64,000 nt of DNA from Enterococcus hulanensis (GTDB lineage: Bacteria; Bacillota; Bacilli; Lactobacillales; Enterococcaceae), in NCBI RefSeq assembly GCF_005405485.1, contig NZ_BJED01000007.1, positions 1-64,000 on the forward strand, written 5' to 3'. Each line of letters begins with the position of its first letter. Position 1 is the stretch's first letter. This document shows positions 26,107 to 33,360 of this stretch, in pieces. Both the position numbers and the translations under genes were made by a program. Below the pieces are notes generated by a model. The model was not told the DNA's origin and ran no database searches. It saw only the letters and a program-made list of their open reading frames with translations.

Positions 26107-26211
26107 TATACATATTAACTGTAGCATTTGATTATTTTAGTATCACTGTTGTTTGACTCAATCTGTTAGATTCCTATAAAACTACTTTGATTATCCGCAA
26201 AAAGTTCTCGA

Positions 26212-26760
26212 TTATTCTAAATTTGACTTATGCTGCAGTGATTTCCATTTAAAATATTTTCTTAGTCGTAAATTTATACTTTGAACAGCTTGATCGATTT
26301 TGTTTTGAGAGATATTTTTAAAATTAGATGGCTTTGGAAAATATTTTCTGAGTAATCCATTATTGTTCTCATTAGATCCATGTTCATATGGCGAACTTGG
26401 ATTGGCATAATAGATTTTGCAGTCAAAAGTGTCTTCAATGAGTCCGCTTTTAAACTGTTTGACAAATTCACTTCCACTGTCGAATGTGATCAGTTTCACA
26501 ACATAAGAATACATTTCTACTAAGCAGGTCGATTCTTTAACGTAAGACCGTCAAAGAATTCCCACTTCGGTCTTTTTAACAACTTTCCAGTAATTTTTAT
26601 TTTATAGCGTTTTCCACGCCCCTTATTTTTTTTATATCAAAAGGAATGATTTGTTTATAAATTCAGGTATAGATTGTTGAAGTACAGATTTTTACGCTAC
26701 GAACTGCATTTGCGATCCGTTCTGGTGTATATTTCATTTCTAGGTACTTTAAAATGGTCT
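26212..26760 (-). pseudogene. Decayed IS30-family transposase
   Basis: The open part (26212-26514) encodes the C-terminal DDE region: ITFDSGSEFV carries the second Asp, and SPYEHGSNENNNGLLRKYFP carries the Glu. Further 5' on the same strand, translations across stops still read as IS30 (YTPERIANAV, STIYT, WIYKQII-like). There are in-frame stops, a frameshift, and a deletion before the ITFD strand. The C-terminal end is also scrambled. No intact inverted repeats of an IS were found, so this is an old, non-functional copy. 26760-26917 shows no gene. Confidence 0.8.
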
Positions 26761-26917
26761 TAGTGTTGTGTACAGTGGCTAGGCAACTGTAAGTAGACCA
26801 ATCTCATTTCACAATTTAGGCACTTGAAATCCTTGCTACGACAATCACTTGAAATAATCCTCACTTATGTAAATCTCTTTTTAAATAACAAGCTTTAATA
26901 TTAAGAAAAAAGGAAGC

Positions 26918-27313
26918 TTACGCTTGGAATGACTTGCTGCGCTTTTTCTTCTCTATACCCCATCCTATTATCCAACACAGAACCAAAGCGTAGTTTTCTA
27001 AAGCACCTACTAAGCTAGTTAGTTTTGAGCTGTCTTCTAAAAATCCTAAGAGATGGTTGGTTCCAAATCCCATTCCTCCAATAATCAAAGAAAAAAGAAT
27101 GATCCTCAAGAAAAACCAATCATATTTAATATTGATTGCTATAAGTATTGGAATAATCGCAAGATTCCAAAAAGCAATTTCTCTTTGCCAGCCTAAGGAT
27201 ATCCCATATTCTGAGTTTGCTCCCATATAATTTGCAAAGAAAAGCTGTAGTACAGATGCTGAAAACATTGCTACGATTACTAAAGCGAAAGTAACTCTTA
27301 AAAGCTTATTCAT
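26918..27313 (-). CDS. Four-helix membrane protein, regulated by the adjacent TetR
   Basis: The 131-residue protein has four hydrophobic helices (about 8-28, 45-62, 68-88, 102-122). Conserved-looking positions are GWQREIAFWNLAI and GFGTNHLLG, reminiscent of DUF6790-type proteins (assignment tentative). It starts in the stop of the TetR-type gene (TAATG), so the two form an operon. The cytoplasmic tail is basic. The function is unknown; linkage to a TetR repressor would fit an inducible stress or export accessory protein. Confidence 0.7.
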   Translation of the reverse strand: MNKLLRVTFALVIVAMFSASVLQLFFANYMGANSEYGISLGWQREIAFWNLAIIPILIAINIKYDWFFLRIILFSLIIGGMGFGTNHLLGFLEDSSKLTSLVGALENYALVLCWIIGWGIEKKKRSKSFQA

Positions 27314-27900
27314 TATTTCTCTCTCCTTATCATTCTTTTTCCTAGAGATTCTACTAGAAATAAATAGGTCTGCTTAAAGTCAATTAAACTAACACTGTAA
27401 CTGTTTGAGAAAAGAATAACCGAAACTGAATCAATAAAAATGGATGTCTCAACCATTAAATCCTTTTTAAGATAACTTATAAAACAATGCCATAATTCTT
27501 CTTTTTTTTCATCAATCAGTTTCTTCCCACCTTTACTCAACTGACTATATGACTTATTAAACTCTTTTCCAGAAGCGTTAATTAACCACATATTATCTTT
27601 GATAAAATCTGTAAACGAAAAAATAACTTGGGTAAAGTATCTATAAGAATCTTCTTCTTTTAATTTGACTTTTTCTATTAATTGCTCAATGTCATTAAAA
27701 GCATCCAACAAAACTCTTAAAAATAAATCTTCCTTGTTTTCAAATATTAAATAGAAAGTTCCTTTTGCTATGCCTACTATTTTGACCAAGTCATTCACGC
27801 TAATAGTTGAATTGGACTCTTGTTCCAATCTCAGCTTATACTCCTGGAGTATTCTGTCTTCCAATTTTTCTCTTTCTTCATTGCTAAACTTTTTTGGCAT
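27313..27900 (-). CDS. TetR/AcrR family regulator
   Basis: The 195-residue repressor has an N-terminal helix-turn-helix at about residues 30-55 (ISVNDLVKIVGIAKGTFYLIFENKEDLF), the usual TetR signature. An all-helical ligand domain follows. ATG 27900 follows GAGGAG closely. It is the first gene of an operon with the membrane protein at 26918. A TGACC...GGTCA inverted repeat in its own promoter is the probable autoregulatory operator. Confidence 0.9.
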   Translation of the reverse strand: MPKKFSNEEREKLEDRILQEYKLRLEQESNSTISVNDLVKIVGIAKGTFYLIFENKEDLFLRVLLDAFNDIEQLIEKVKLKEEDSYRYFTQVIFSFTDFIKDNMWLINASGKEFNKSYSQLSKGGKKLIDEKKEELWHCFISYLKKDLMVETSIFIDSVSVILFSNSYSVSLIDFKQTYLFLVESLGKRMIRREK

Positions 27901-27920
27901 AGTAATTCACTCCTCTTCAA

Positions 27921-27954
27921 TGACCATTATTGCATTTCGGTCACTAAAAATCAA
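27921..27954 (-). promoter_or_regulatory. TetR promoter with overlapping operator-like repeat
   Basis: On the minus strand TTGATT (27949-27954), a 17-bp spacer and AATAAT (27926-27931) form a promoter. TGACC (27921-27925) and GGTCA (27939-27943) form an inverted repeat that covers the -10 box and spacer. Confidence 0.55.
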
Positions 27955-27973
27955 ATTCAATAAATAAAAAAAC

Positions 27974-28000
27974 AACACCCACAGAGAATTGTTGAGTGCT
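27974..28000 (-). terminator. Terminator of the DUF3796 gene
   Basis: On the minus strand an 8-bp stem (27993-28000 with 27974-27981, two G.T pairs) is followed by a T7 run. It lies 78 bp after the DUF3796 stop. Confidence 0.6.
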
Positions 28001-28078
28001 GCCTTTATTTATCTGAAATTCTAATGGAACAGGATTCATCTAATTGCTTTTGTATTTTTTAATCAATCTTTCTTAAAC

Positions 28079-28468
28079 TCATTCTTTATTAGTAAAAGTC
28101 GCTTTGTCGAAATAATAAGTTAACATAGGTACAAGGATGAAAGTCACTGCAATTCCAAGACAAATCAACGTTGTTTGCACCATCAAAGTCATCTTATAGT
28201 TTCCTGTAAATCTTGCAGACAGTATTACTGTCAGAAAGATCATGCCCATTCCTACCCTATACCCATATCTTTGTGCCTTCGAAAAATTATTTTTTAGTCT
28301 TTCATCAATTTTTTCATGATTCATTTTTCCTTCCCAATAAAACCCATAAAAGCCGAAGAACACAAAAAATACAAGAAATCCCGGCTCATTTAATACGAAG
28401 CCTAGCACGCCAAGAAAACCTAAAACACCAAGAAACCCCATCCATGATTTTACTCTTTTATTAAACAT
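28079..28468 (-). CDS. DUF3796 family membrane protein
   Basis: The 129-residue protein starts at ATG 28468, nine bases after AAGGAG; the longer frame from 28522 starts inside the promoter. Its N-terminus repeats GFLGVLGF and FFVFFGFYGF, typical of DUF3796. After a charged loop (about 45-65) two more helices follow (about 70-90, 100-122). DUF3796 genes usually sit beside a small HTH regulator; here none is adjacent, although a striking operator-like palindrome precedes the gene. The function is unknown. Confidence 0.8.
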   Translation of the reverse strand: MFNKRVKSWMGFLGVLGFLGVLGFVLNEPGFLVFFVFFGFYGFYWEGKMNHEKIDERLKNNFSKAQRYGYRVGMGMIFLTVILSARFTGNYKMTLMVQTTLICLGIAVTFILVPMLTYYFDKATFTNKE

Positions 28469-28488
28469 TTTAAATCTCCTTATGTGAT

Positions 28489-28541
28489 GTGATATATTTG
28501 TATCATGAGATAAATATATCACTTCGAACTTTTGATGTCAA
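28489..28541 (-). promoter_or_regulatory. Consensus promoter with large palindrome upstream of DUF3796
   Basis: On the minus strand TTGACA (28536-28541), a 17-bp spacer and TATATT (28513-28518). GTGATATATTT (28489-28499) and AAATATATCAC (28512-28522) are perfect 11-bp inverted arms spanning from the -10 box into the transcript. It is a likely binding site for a dimeric repressor not encoded next to it. Confidence 0.65.
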
Positions 28542-28563
28542 TTTACATTTTTAATAGCAAAAA

Positions 28564-28591
28564 AACACTCAACAAGATTCTGCTGAGTGTT
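28564..28591 (-). terminator. Terminator of the acetyltransferase gene
   Basis: AACACTCA (28564-28571) pairs with TGAGTGTT (28584-28591), with a T run on the minus strand. Confidence 0.8.
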
Positions 28592-28614
28592 AGACGGTAT
28601 TCTGGTAACCAGAA

Positions 28615-29121
28615 TTAATTCTTTAATTGATAAACTAAATGTTCTTTTAGCATGCCGTTTTGCTTTCGCTGATAACTGAACTCGTAAGTCAGCCCATTTT
28701 TTTCAAGAATTCTTTGCGATGCGCGGTTTTCGATAGCAAATTGCGCAAAAATTTGCGGTAAATGATAGCGATTGAAGGCTAATTTGACAAGTTCCTGTAC
28801 GATTTTAGTTCCATAACCAAGACCTTGGTATTCTTTTTTTACGATATAGGCGATTTCATCGAGGGTAGTGAAATTAATGGTTGTTTTGATGATTCCGGCA
28901 ATTCCAATTGATTGCTGAGTGCGAGTATCTGCTACGATGAAGTAACTATATCCGTATTCTTGATATTGCTGAGTAATTTTATTGATCCAGCCTTCTACTT
29001 CTTCGTCTGTATAGATTTTCCCCCAGCCAAGCAGCATTAGTTCTTCTGATTGAAGGATCGACTTCAGAAAGTGAAAGTCATTGGTCGATATTTTCTTAAA
29101 AGTAAGTGAAGTCTTTTCCAC
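28615..29121 (-). CDS. GNAT acetyltransferase (RimJ/RimL-like)
   Basis: The 168-residue protein has the GNAT order of motifs. The acetyl-CoA-binding region EYQGLGYGTKIVQELVKLAF is near residues 98-118, followed by IENRASQRILEKNGL, typical of the RimJ/RimL branch that acetylates protein N-termini or small amines. The substrate is not predictable. It is probably monocistronic; the broken HAD gene lies just upstream on the same strand. Confidence 0.85.
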   Translation of the reverse strand: MEKTSLTFKKISTNDFHFLKSILQSEELMLLGWGKIYTDEEVEGWINKITQQYQEYGYSYFIVADTRTQQSIGIAGIIKTTINFTTLDEIAYIVKKEYQGLGYGTKIVQELVKLAFNRYHLPQIFAQFAIENRASQRILEKNGLTYEFSYQRKQNGMLKEHLVYQLKN

Positions 29122-29140
29122 TAAGCTCTCCCTCTTGCTT

Positions 29141-29727
29141 TTATTTGTTCAAGCTTTTAATAAGCTCGTAAATCTCAAGCATGTCCGCTGCTAAATAGTC
29201 AGCGCCACTTTGGTCGACCTCCGCTCGTGTTTCTTTATAAGCGATCGTGGTAATTCCTGCAGCTTTTGCTGCGGTTATTCCGTAGTATGAGTCTTCAATA
29301 GAGATCGCCTGCTCAGGTTTGACCTTCAGTTTTTGTAAAGTATTTAGGTAGATCGCTGGATTTGGCTTACTTTCTGCGACGAACTCACCGCTGTAGATCA
29401 CATCGAAATATTATTTGCTTTTGCCCACGTTAAAATAGAGAGAATGTTTTTTCTAAACAACTGCTGATAGTTTATTGATTCATAGGCGGCATCGTTGAAT
29501 TTTTCAAAACGTTCTTTGATCGCACTTAATGAATCATTGCTGTCGATGAATTTGCGTAAAGTCTTATAAAGCATGTCATAGGACTGACCGATTAATTCGT
29601 CAAAATTTGTGGCCGCGTGATCGATGGTCGGATTCTCCTTTTTGATAAACTCCTGTTGAATTCGAAAATCTTGAAATTCAGTATCGACAATCACACCATC
29701 CATATCAAATATAATTGCTTTAAGCAT
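29141..29727 (-). pseudogene. HAD hydrolase (beta-phosphoglucomutase-like), internal deletion
   Basis: The first ORF (29727 down to 29398) encodes the HAD start (IIFDMDGVIVDTE, catalytic Asp pair) and cap domain, ending ...WAKANNISM. The second (29401 down to 29141) restarts at IYSGEFVAESKPNP and holds motifs III and IV (ESKPNP Lys; SIEDSYYG). About 25 residues expected between them, including the motif II Ser/Thr strand, are missing, and the join shifts the frame. The product cannot be a working enzyme. The AAGGAGG site before 29727 is intact, so decay looks recent. Confidence 0.85.
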
Positions 29728-29810
29728 TCGCGTTGTCCTCCTTGCTGGTTATACGTCAAATTATTGCAAACCATTTCACTAAAAGCAAACAGGATAAACG
29801 CAAAAACAAA

Positions 29811-29863
29811 AATAGCCAATCACGTTTTCCTTTTAACGTAGTCGGCTATTTTTTGATTTTATT
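29811..29863 (-). terminator. Terminator of the gene at 29846-30475
   Basis: A long imperfect stem with AAAATAGCC / GGCTATTTT ends and an inner ACGTT/AACGT part. It overlaps the last codons of the minus-strand gene and ends in T5 on that strand. Confidence 0.75.
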
Positions 29864-30475
29864 ACGCAGTGCTTTTATTTTGTCCATGGTGATGATTTTT
29901 GATTCAGTCTCAGGTTGTTTTTCCGCTAGTTTCTCGGCTTCTACTTTTTGCTCTTCGACTAATTTGATACCGCGATGCTCCGCCCGAAAAATGTTTCGCT
30001 TGATTTCCTCGACTTGGGCTAACTTGTCCAACGCTTCAGGACTGTGGCGTAAAAGCTCTCTAGTCTTTCGTTCGTGAATTCGTTCCGTGACTTTTTCATC
30101 GAAATAGCTCGTGATAGCTAAATTGATCACTAAGGCAATCAAAAGAAAATTGTCGGTTACGGTGGAGCCGTTCAGATACCCATTACTGAACAACCAAGCA
30201 ACAAAACAAACCAAAGCCAGCACACTAAAAACCTGATAAACTCTCAGCGCCTTTTCCTTTTCGCTGCGATCAGCAAAGACAGGCTTGGCGTCATGGTACA
30301 AAGCCAAATAAAGATTGCGAGCCTCGACGAACTCCGGCTGTGTGTTTTCTGCCGTTTCGTAGGCTTCTTTCTTGGCAAACCCCTGCGCTTTCATATAGTA
30401 TTTTGCGACTTTCCTTTTTCGGATCATTTGAACCCCCTCTTCGATTCTAGCATTGTGAATATTTTGAAGATTCAT
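29846..30475 (-). CDS. Unknown membrane protein with long cytoplasmic tail
   Basis: This 209-residue protein has two membrane helices (about residues 82-100 and 107-123). The N-terminal part (1-80) is basic and helical; the C-terminal part (125-209) is a charged coiled coil with many Glu/Lys. ATG 30475 has AAGGAG seven bases upstream. A second start at Met17 (MIRKRKVAKYY) also has a good GAGGGGG site, so two products are possible. No family was recognised. Confidence 0.65.
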   Translation of the reverse strand: MNLQNIHNARIEEGVQMIRKRKVAKYYMKAQGFAKKEAYETAENTQPEFVEARNLYLALYHDAKPVFADRSEKEKALRVYQVFSVLALVCFVAWLFSNGYLNGSTVTDNFLLIALVINLAITSYFDEKVTERIHERKTRELLRHSPEALDKLAQVEEIKRNIFRAEHRGIKLVEEQKVEAEKLAEKQPETESKIITMDKIKALRNKIKK

Positions 30476-30596
30476 AAGGTCTCTCCTTAATTACGGAATT
30501 CTCTTTTCAGCAACCTCTATTTTATCATTAAGTTAGTCGAAAGACTAAGAAATAATTTAATATTTTTCTGCTCGTCTGAATTTAGAAAAGAGAAAT

Positions 30597-30625
30597 CCAC
30601 TCAGATAAGCTTTTTCACTGAGTGG
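30597..30625. terminator. Terminator between two minus-strand genes
   Basis: CCACTCAG (30597-30604) pairs with CTGAGTGG (30618-30625). The minus-strand downstream side is only moderately T-rich. It serves the reductase ending at 30636. Confidence 0.6.
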
Positions 30626-30635
30626 ACCAAATTTT

Positions 30636-31259
30636 TTATATTTTTTTTACTGCTTCTTCAATCGGTGTGTCGCCGTCGCCCATTAAAATTACTTTTTTAA
30701 TGGTGTTATCTTGCTCCAGCAACGCTGCCAAAACGGCTGCGACGTTTTCGATCGCGTTCTCTGATTTTTCTGTGATATTTGTAGTTATTTTTCCGCTGCC
30801 GGGAATCTCTTTTAAGGTGCCAGGCTGCAGGATCGTATAATCCAGGTTCGTTTTGTCGATCAGCCAGTTATCTGAAAAAAATTTTGCGATATTATACTCA
30901 GTTAATGCTTCACTCCATTTATCCGGTTGCAACGCAAACAGTGAACTTAAATGAATGTAACGCTTGATCCCTTTTTGTTCGGCGGCCTGCATTAATTTGA
31001 CTGCACCATACAGGTCTGTTTGTAACAGGTCTTTTCCTCGTGAGCCGGCGACAAAATAAACGGCTTCTGCATCAGCTAGCGTATCTGCGATTTCATCAAC
31101 GGTGCCATGTAAATCTAAATAAACAGGCTTGACTGAATCGGTCGCTTTAATGTCTTGGTCCCGACGAGCCCCCGCATAAATATCGTGTCCCTTTGCTGTT
31201 AAGTTCTTGATCAATTCTTCGCCTACGCGGCCAGTTGCTCCAGCAATAAATATTTTCAT
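30636..31259 (-). CDS. NAD(P)-binding SDR/NmrA-like oxidoreductase
   Basis: The 207-residue Rossmann protein starts at ATG 31259 (MKIFIAGATG), nine bases after AAAGGGG; longer starts at 31265 and 31283 are less well placed. The dinucleotide motif GATGRVGEEL is at residues 7-16. YIHLSSLFALQP and the Tyr-x-x-x-Lys position (YNIAK) follow. It resembles atypical SDRs of the NAD(P)H-binding (YwnB/NmrA) type, which may act as reductases or redox sensors. It is monocistronic. Confidence 0.8.
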   Translation of the reverse strand: MKIFIAGATGRVGEELIKNLTAKGHDIYAGARRDQDIKATDSVKPVYLDLHGTVDEIADTLADAEAVYFVAGSRGKDLLQTDLYGAVKLMQAAEQKGIKRYIHLSSLFALQPDKWSEALTEYNIAKFFSDNWLIDKTNLDYTILQPGTLKEIPGSGKITTNITEKSENAIENVAAVLAALLEQDNTIKKVILMGDGDTPIEEAVKKI

Positions 31260-31383
31260 ATACATGATCCCCTTTCTCCTCACTTATGCTAACGCACTTC
31301 TTCTATTGGAACAAATATTTACACTTAAAATTGGATGAGTTAGAAAACAACCAATTGGCTGTTTATTTTTCAGTTCACAACTT

Positions 31384-31389
31384 TATAAT
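31384..31389 (+). promoter_or_regulatory. -10 box of the pyridoxine operon
   Basis: A perfect TATAAT lies 70 bp upstream of the kinase start. A weak TTTATT-type -35 lies 16 bp before it. 31260-31383 otherwise holds no gene. Confidence 0.45.
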
Positions 31390-31458
31390 AAGAATCATTA
31401 ACGATATCCGTTTAAATGACTCACTAATTAATTGATGGATGACATGAGGAGTTTTTCT

Positions 31459-32256
31459 ATGACCAAAACAGTGCTGACAATTGCAGGCTCGGATACTTTA
31501 GCGGGCGGCGGTCTGCAATCCGATCTAAAAACATTTGAGAATCATCATCTATTTGGCCTGACGGCGATTACTTGTATCGCAGTCGTCAACAACGGTCAAT
31601 TTGAGATAAATGATCTGCCGCCTAAACTTTTGCAAGAACAAATAAAAACAATCGATGATAATCTAAGTCTGGATGGAATAAAAATCGGCTTGATTCATCA
31701 ATTAGAATCGTTGGAAATTGTAAAAGATTTTTTGCAACGATTTGATGGTCCGATCGTCTTAGATCCCGTCATGGCCTTTAAAGAAACAGATCGTGTGTAT
31801 AGCGATACCTACCGTGAAAAACTGATTGAATTGTTTCCATTCGCGACGATCATTACTCCGAACTTGAAAGAAGCTGAAATTTTAAGCCAGCAAAAGATTA
31901 CCAACTTGGATGAAATGGAACAGGCAGCTCAAAAAATCTCAGCTCTTGGCGCACGCTCTGTGGCGATCAAAGGCGGCGAGCGTCTTTCCGGCGATTTAGC
32001 TTCGGATTTGTTTTATGACGGCGCACATTTCGAATTCTTTTCTAAGCCAAAATTAACGAAAACAACGATTAATGGCGCTGGATGTACATTTGCCTCGGCA
32101 ATTACCTCGAACTTGCTACTAGGCAAAGACTTGATTTCAGCGATCAAGGATAGTAAAGAATATGTTTATCAAGGAATCAAAAATGGCTTCACACTAAAAA
32201 ATGGTGAAGGAAATGTTTGGTTTGGCGATAGTGTGAAAACGGAGGTGCTGACATGA
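31459..32256 (+). CDS. pdxK: Pyridoxine/hydroxymethylpyrimidine kinase (PdxK/ThiD type)
   Basis: The 265-residue ribokinase-fold kinase starts at ATG 31459 (MTKTVLTIAGSD) behind GAGGAG. GGGLQSDLKTF, VLDPVM, TPNLKEAE and the C-terminal NGAGCTFASAI (anion hole, catalytic Asp replaced by Cys) match the ThiD/PdxK family. The GxGC variant is the one found in PdxK-like pyridoxal kinases of Firmicutes. Its stop overlaps the start of an ECF S component (ATGA), which supports a role in vitamin B6 salvage rather than thiamine synthesis; no other thi genes are nearby. Confidence 0.82.
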   Translation: MTKTVLTIAGSDTLAGGGLQSDLKTFENHHLFGLTAITCIAVVNNGQFEINDLPPKLLQEQIKTIDDNLSLDGIKIGLIHQLESLEIVKDFLQRFDGPIVLDPVMAFKETDRVYSDTYREKLIELFPFATIITPNLKEAEILSQQKITNLDEMEQAAQKISALGARSVAIKGGERLSGDLASDLFYDGAHFEFFSKPKLTKTTINGAGCTFASAITSNLLLGKDLISAIKDSKEYVYQGIKNGFTLKNGEGNVWFGDSVKTEVLT

Positions 32257-32747
32257 GAACAAAAGATATGACGAAACTTGCGATGATGGTGGCATTAACT
32301 GTGACACTATCGATATTATTTATTATCCCGATCCCTGCCACCAAAGGCTTCGTAACACTTTGCGAAGTTGGAATCTATGCCTCTGCTCTGCTTTTTGGGC
32401 CGGGAGGCGGATTTTTGGTCGGAGCATTAAGCGGTGGTCTGATCGATATGATTTCTGGTTATCCTGAATGGGCGATTTTTTCGATCATCATTCATGGGAT
32501 TCAAGGCTTTATTTTGGGCTATCTATATCAGAGGTATCCCAATAAAAAAGGTCTTACTGTAGGCTTTTTATTCGCCAGCTTATTTATGATCATCGGCTAT
32601 GCGTTGGCGACTGCCTTATTATTTGGCTGGCCTGCTGGTTTGGCTTCGTTACCAGGTAATTCTGTGCAAAATATTTTCGGTATCGCGGTGACAGTTCCCC
32701 TCTTTCACGCATTGCAGCGGGTTCTGCGTCATCCTCAATATAAATAG
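32253..32747 (+). CDS. ECF transporter S component, probably for pyridoxine
   Basis: The 164-residue membrane protein has five to six helices and the N-terminal Ala/Met-rich helix ([16 protein letters not shown]) by which S components dock with the shared EcfT. Its start overlaps the kinase stop by 4 bp. Coupling to a pyridoxine kinase fits the PdxU-type substrate group. The EcfA/EcfT energising module is expected elsewhere in the genome. Substrate assignment is by context. Confidence 0.75.
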   Translation: MRTKDMTKLAMMVALTVTLSILFIIPIPATKGFVTLCEVGIYASALLFGPGGGFLVGALSGGLIDMISGYPEWAIFSIIIHGIQGFILGYLYQRYPNKKGLTVGFLFASLFMIIGYALATALLFGWPAGLASLPGNSVQNIFGIAVTVPLFHALQRVLRHPQYK

Positions 32748-32770
32748 TTAATAGAAGGAAGTTATCCAAA

Positions 32771-33310
32771 ATGGAAAAAGAAAAAATCCAACAACAACTA
32801 ACCACTATCACAAATGATGTCTTAGAAGCAGCCAATCTAAAAGCTGGTGACACGTTTGTATTAGGCTGTACGACCAGTGAAATCGTTGGCGGTACAATCG
32901 GCAAAAATTCTAGTCAAGAAGTCGGTCAATGGGTTATCGAGACCCTGAAAGCAATTCTTGATCTTAAAAAAATCTATCTAGCAGTACAAGGCTGCGAACA
33001 CATCAATCGTGCAGTCGTTGTCGAGCGAGAGCTGGCTGAGAAAAAAGATTGGGAAATTGTTTCAGTAAAACCAGCGTTGCATGCTGGCGGTTCTTGTTCG
33101 GTTGCGGCTTTTGAACAATTCAGTGATCCAGTTGAAGTTGAGCATATTGTGGCTCAAGCCGGCATTGATATCGGCGATACTTCGATCGGTATGCATGTAA
33201 AATATGTGCAAGTGCCTGTTCGCCCATCCATCAAAGAATTAGGCGGCGCACATGTGACAGCTTTACGCAGCCGTCCAAAATATATCGGCGGACCTCGCGC
33301 AACATATTAA
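32771..33310 (+). CDS. YwlG/UPF0340 family protein
   Basis: The 179-residue protein belongs to the conserved UPF0340 (DUF436, YwlG) family: [44 protein letters not shown] and [13 protein letters not shown] all fit. Length is normal. The family is widespread in Firmicutes and lacks a defined function. It is the third gene of the operon after the kinase and ECF component, 23 bp downstream, and ends in a strong terminator. Confidence 0.9.
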   Translation: MEKEKIQQQLTTITNDVLEAANLKAGDTFVLGCTTSEIVGGTIGKNSSQEVGQWVIETLKAILDLKKIYLAVQGCEHINRAVVVERELAEKKDWEIVSVKPALHAGGSCSVAAFEQFSDPVEVEHIVAQAGIDIGDTSIGMHVKYVQVPVRPSIKELGGAHVTALRSRPKYIGGPRATY

Positions 33311-33324
33311 ATATTTTAAACAAC

Positions 33325-33360
33325 AAAACCTACCTACGAATTTTTCGTAGGTAGGTTTTT
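33325..33360. terminator. Strong bidirectional terminator
   Basis: A 15-bp perfect stem (33325-33339 with 33345-33359), A-rich on the left and T-rich on the right, serves the YwlG operon and the MoxR-vWA gene. Confidence 0.92.
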
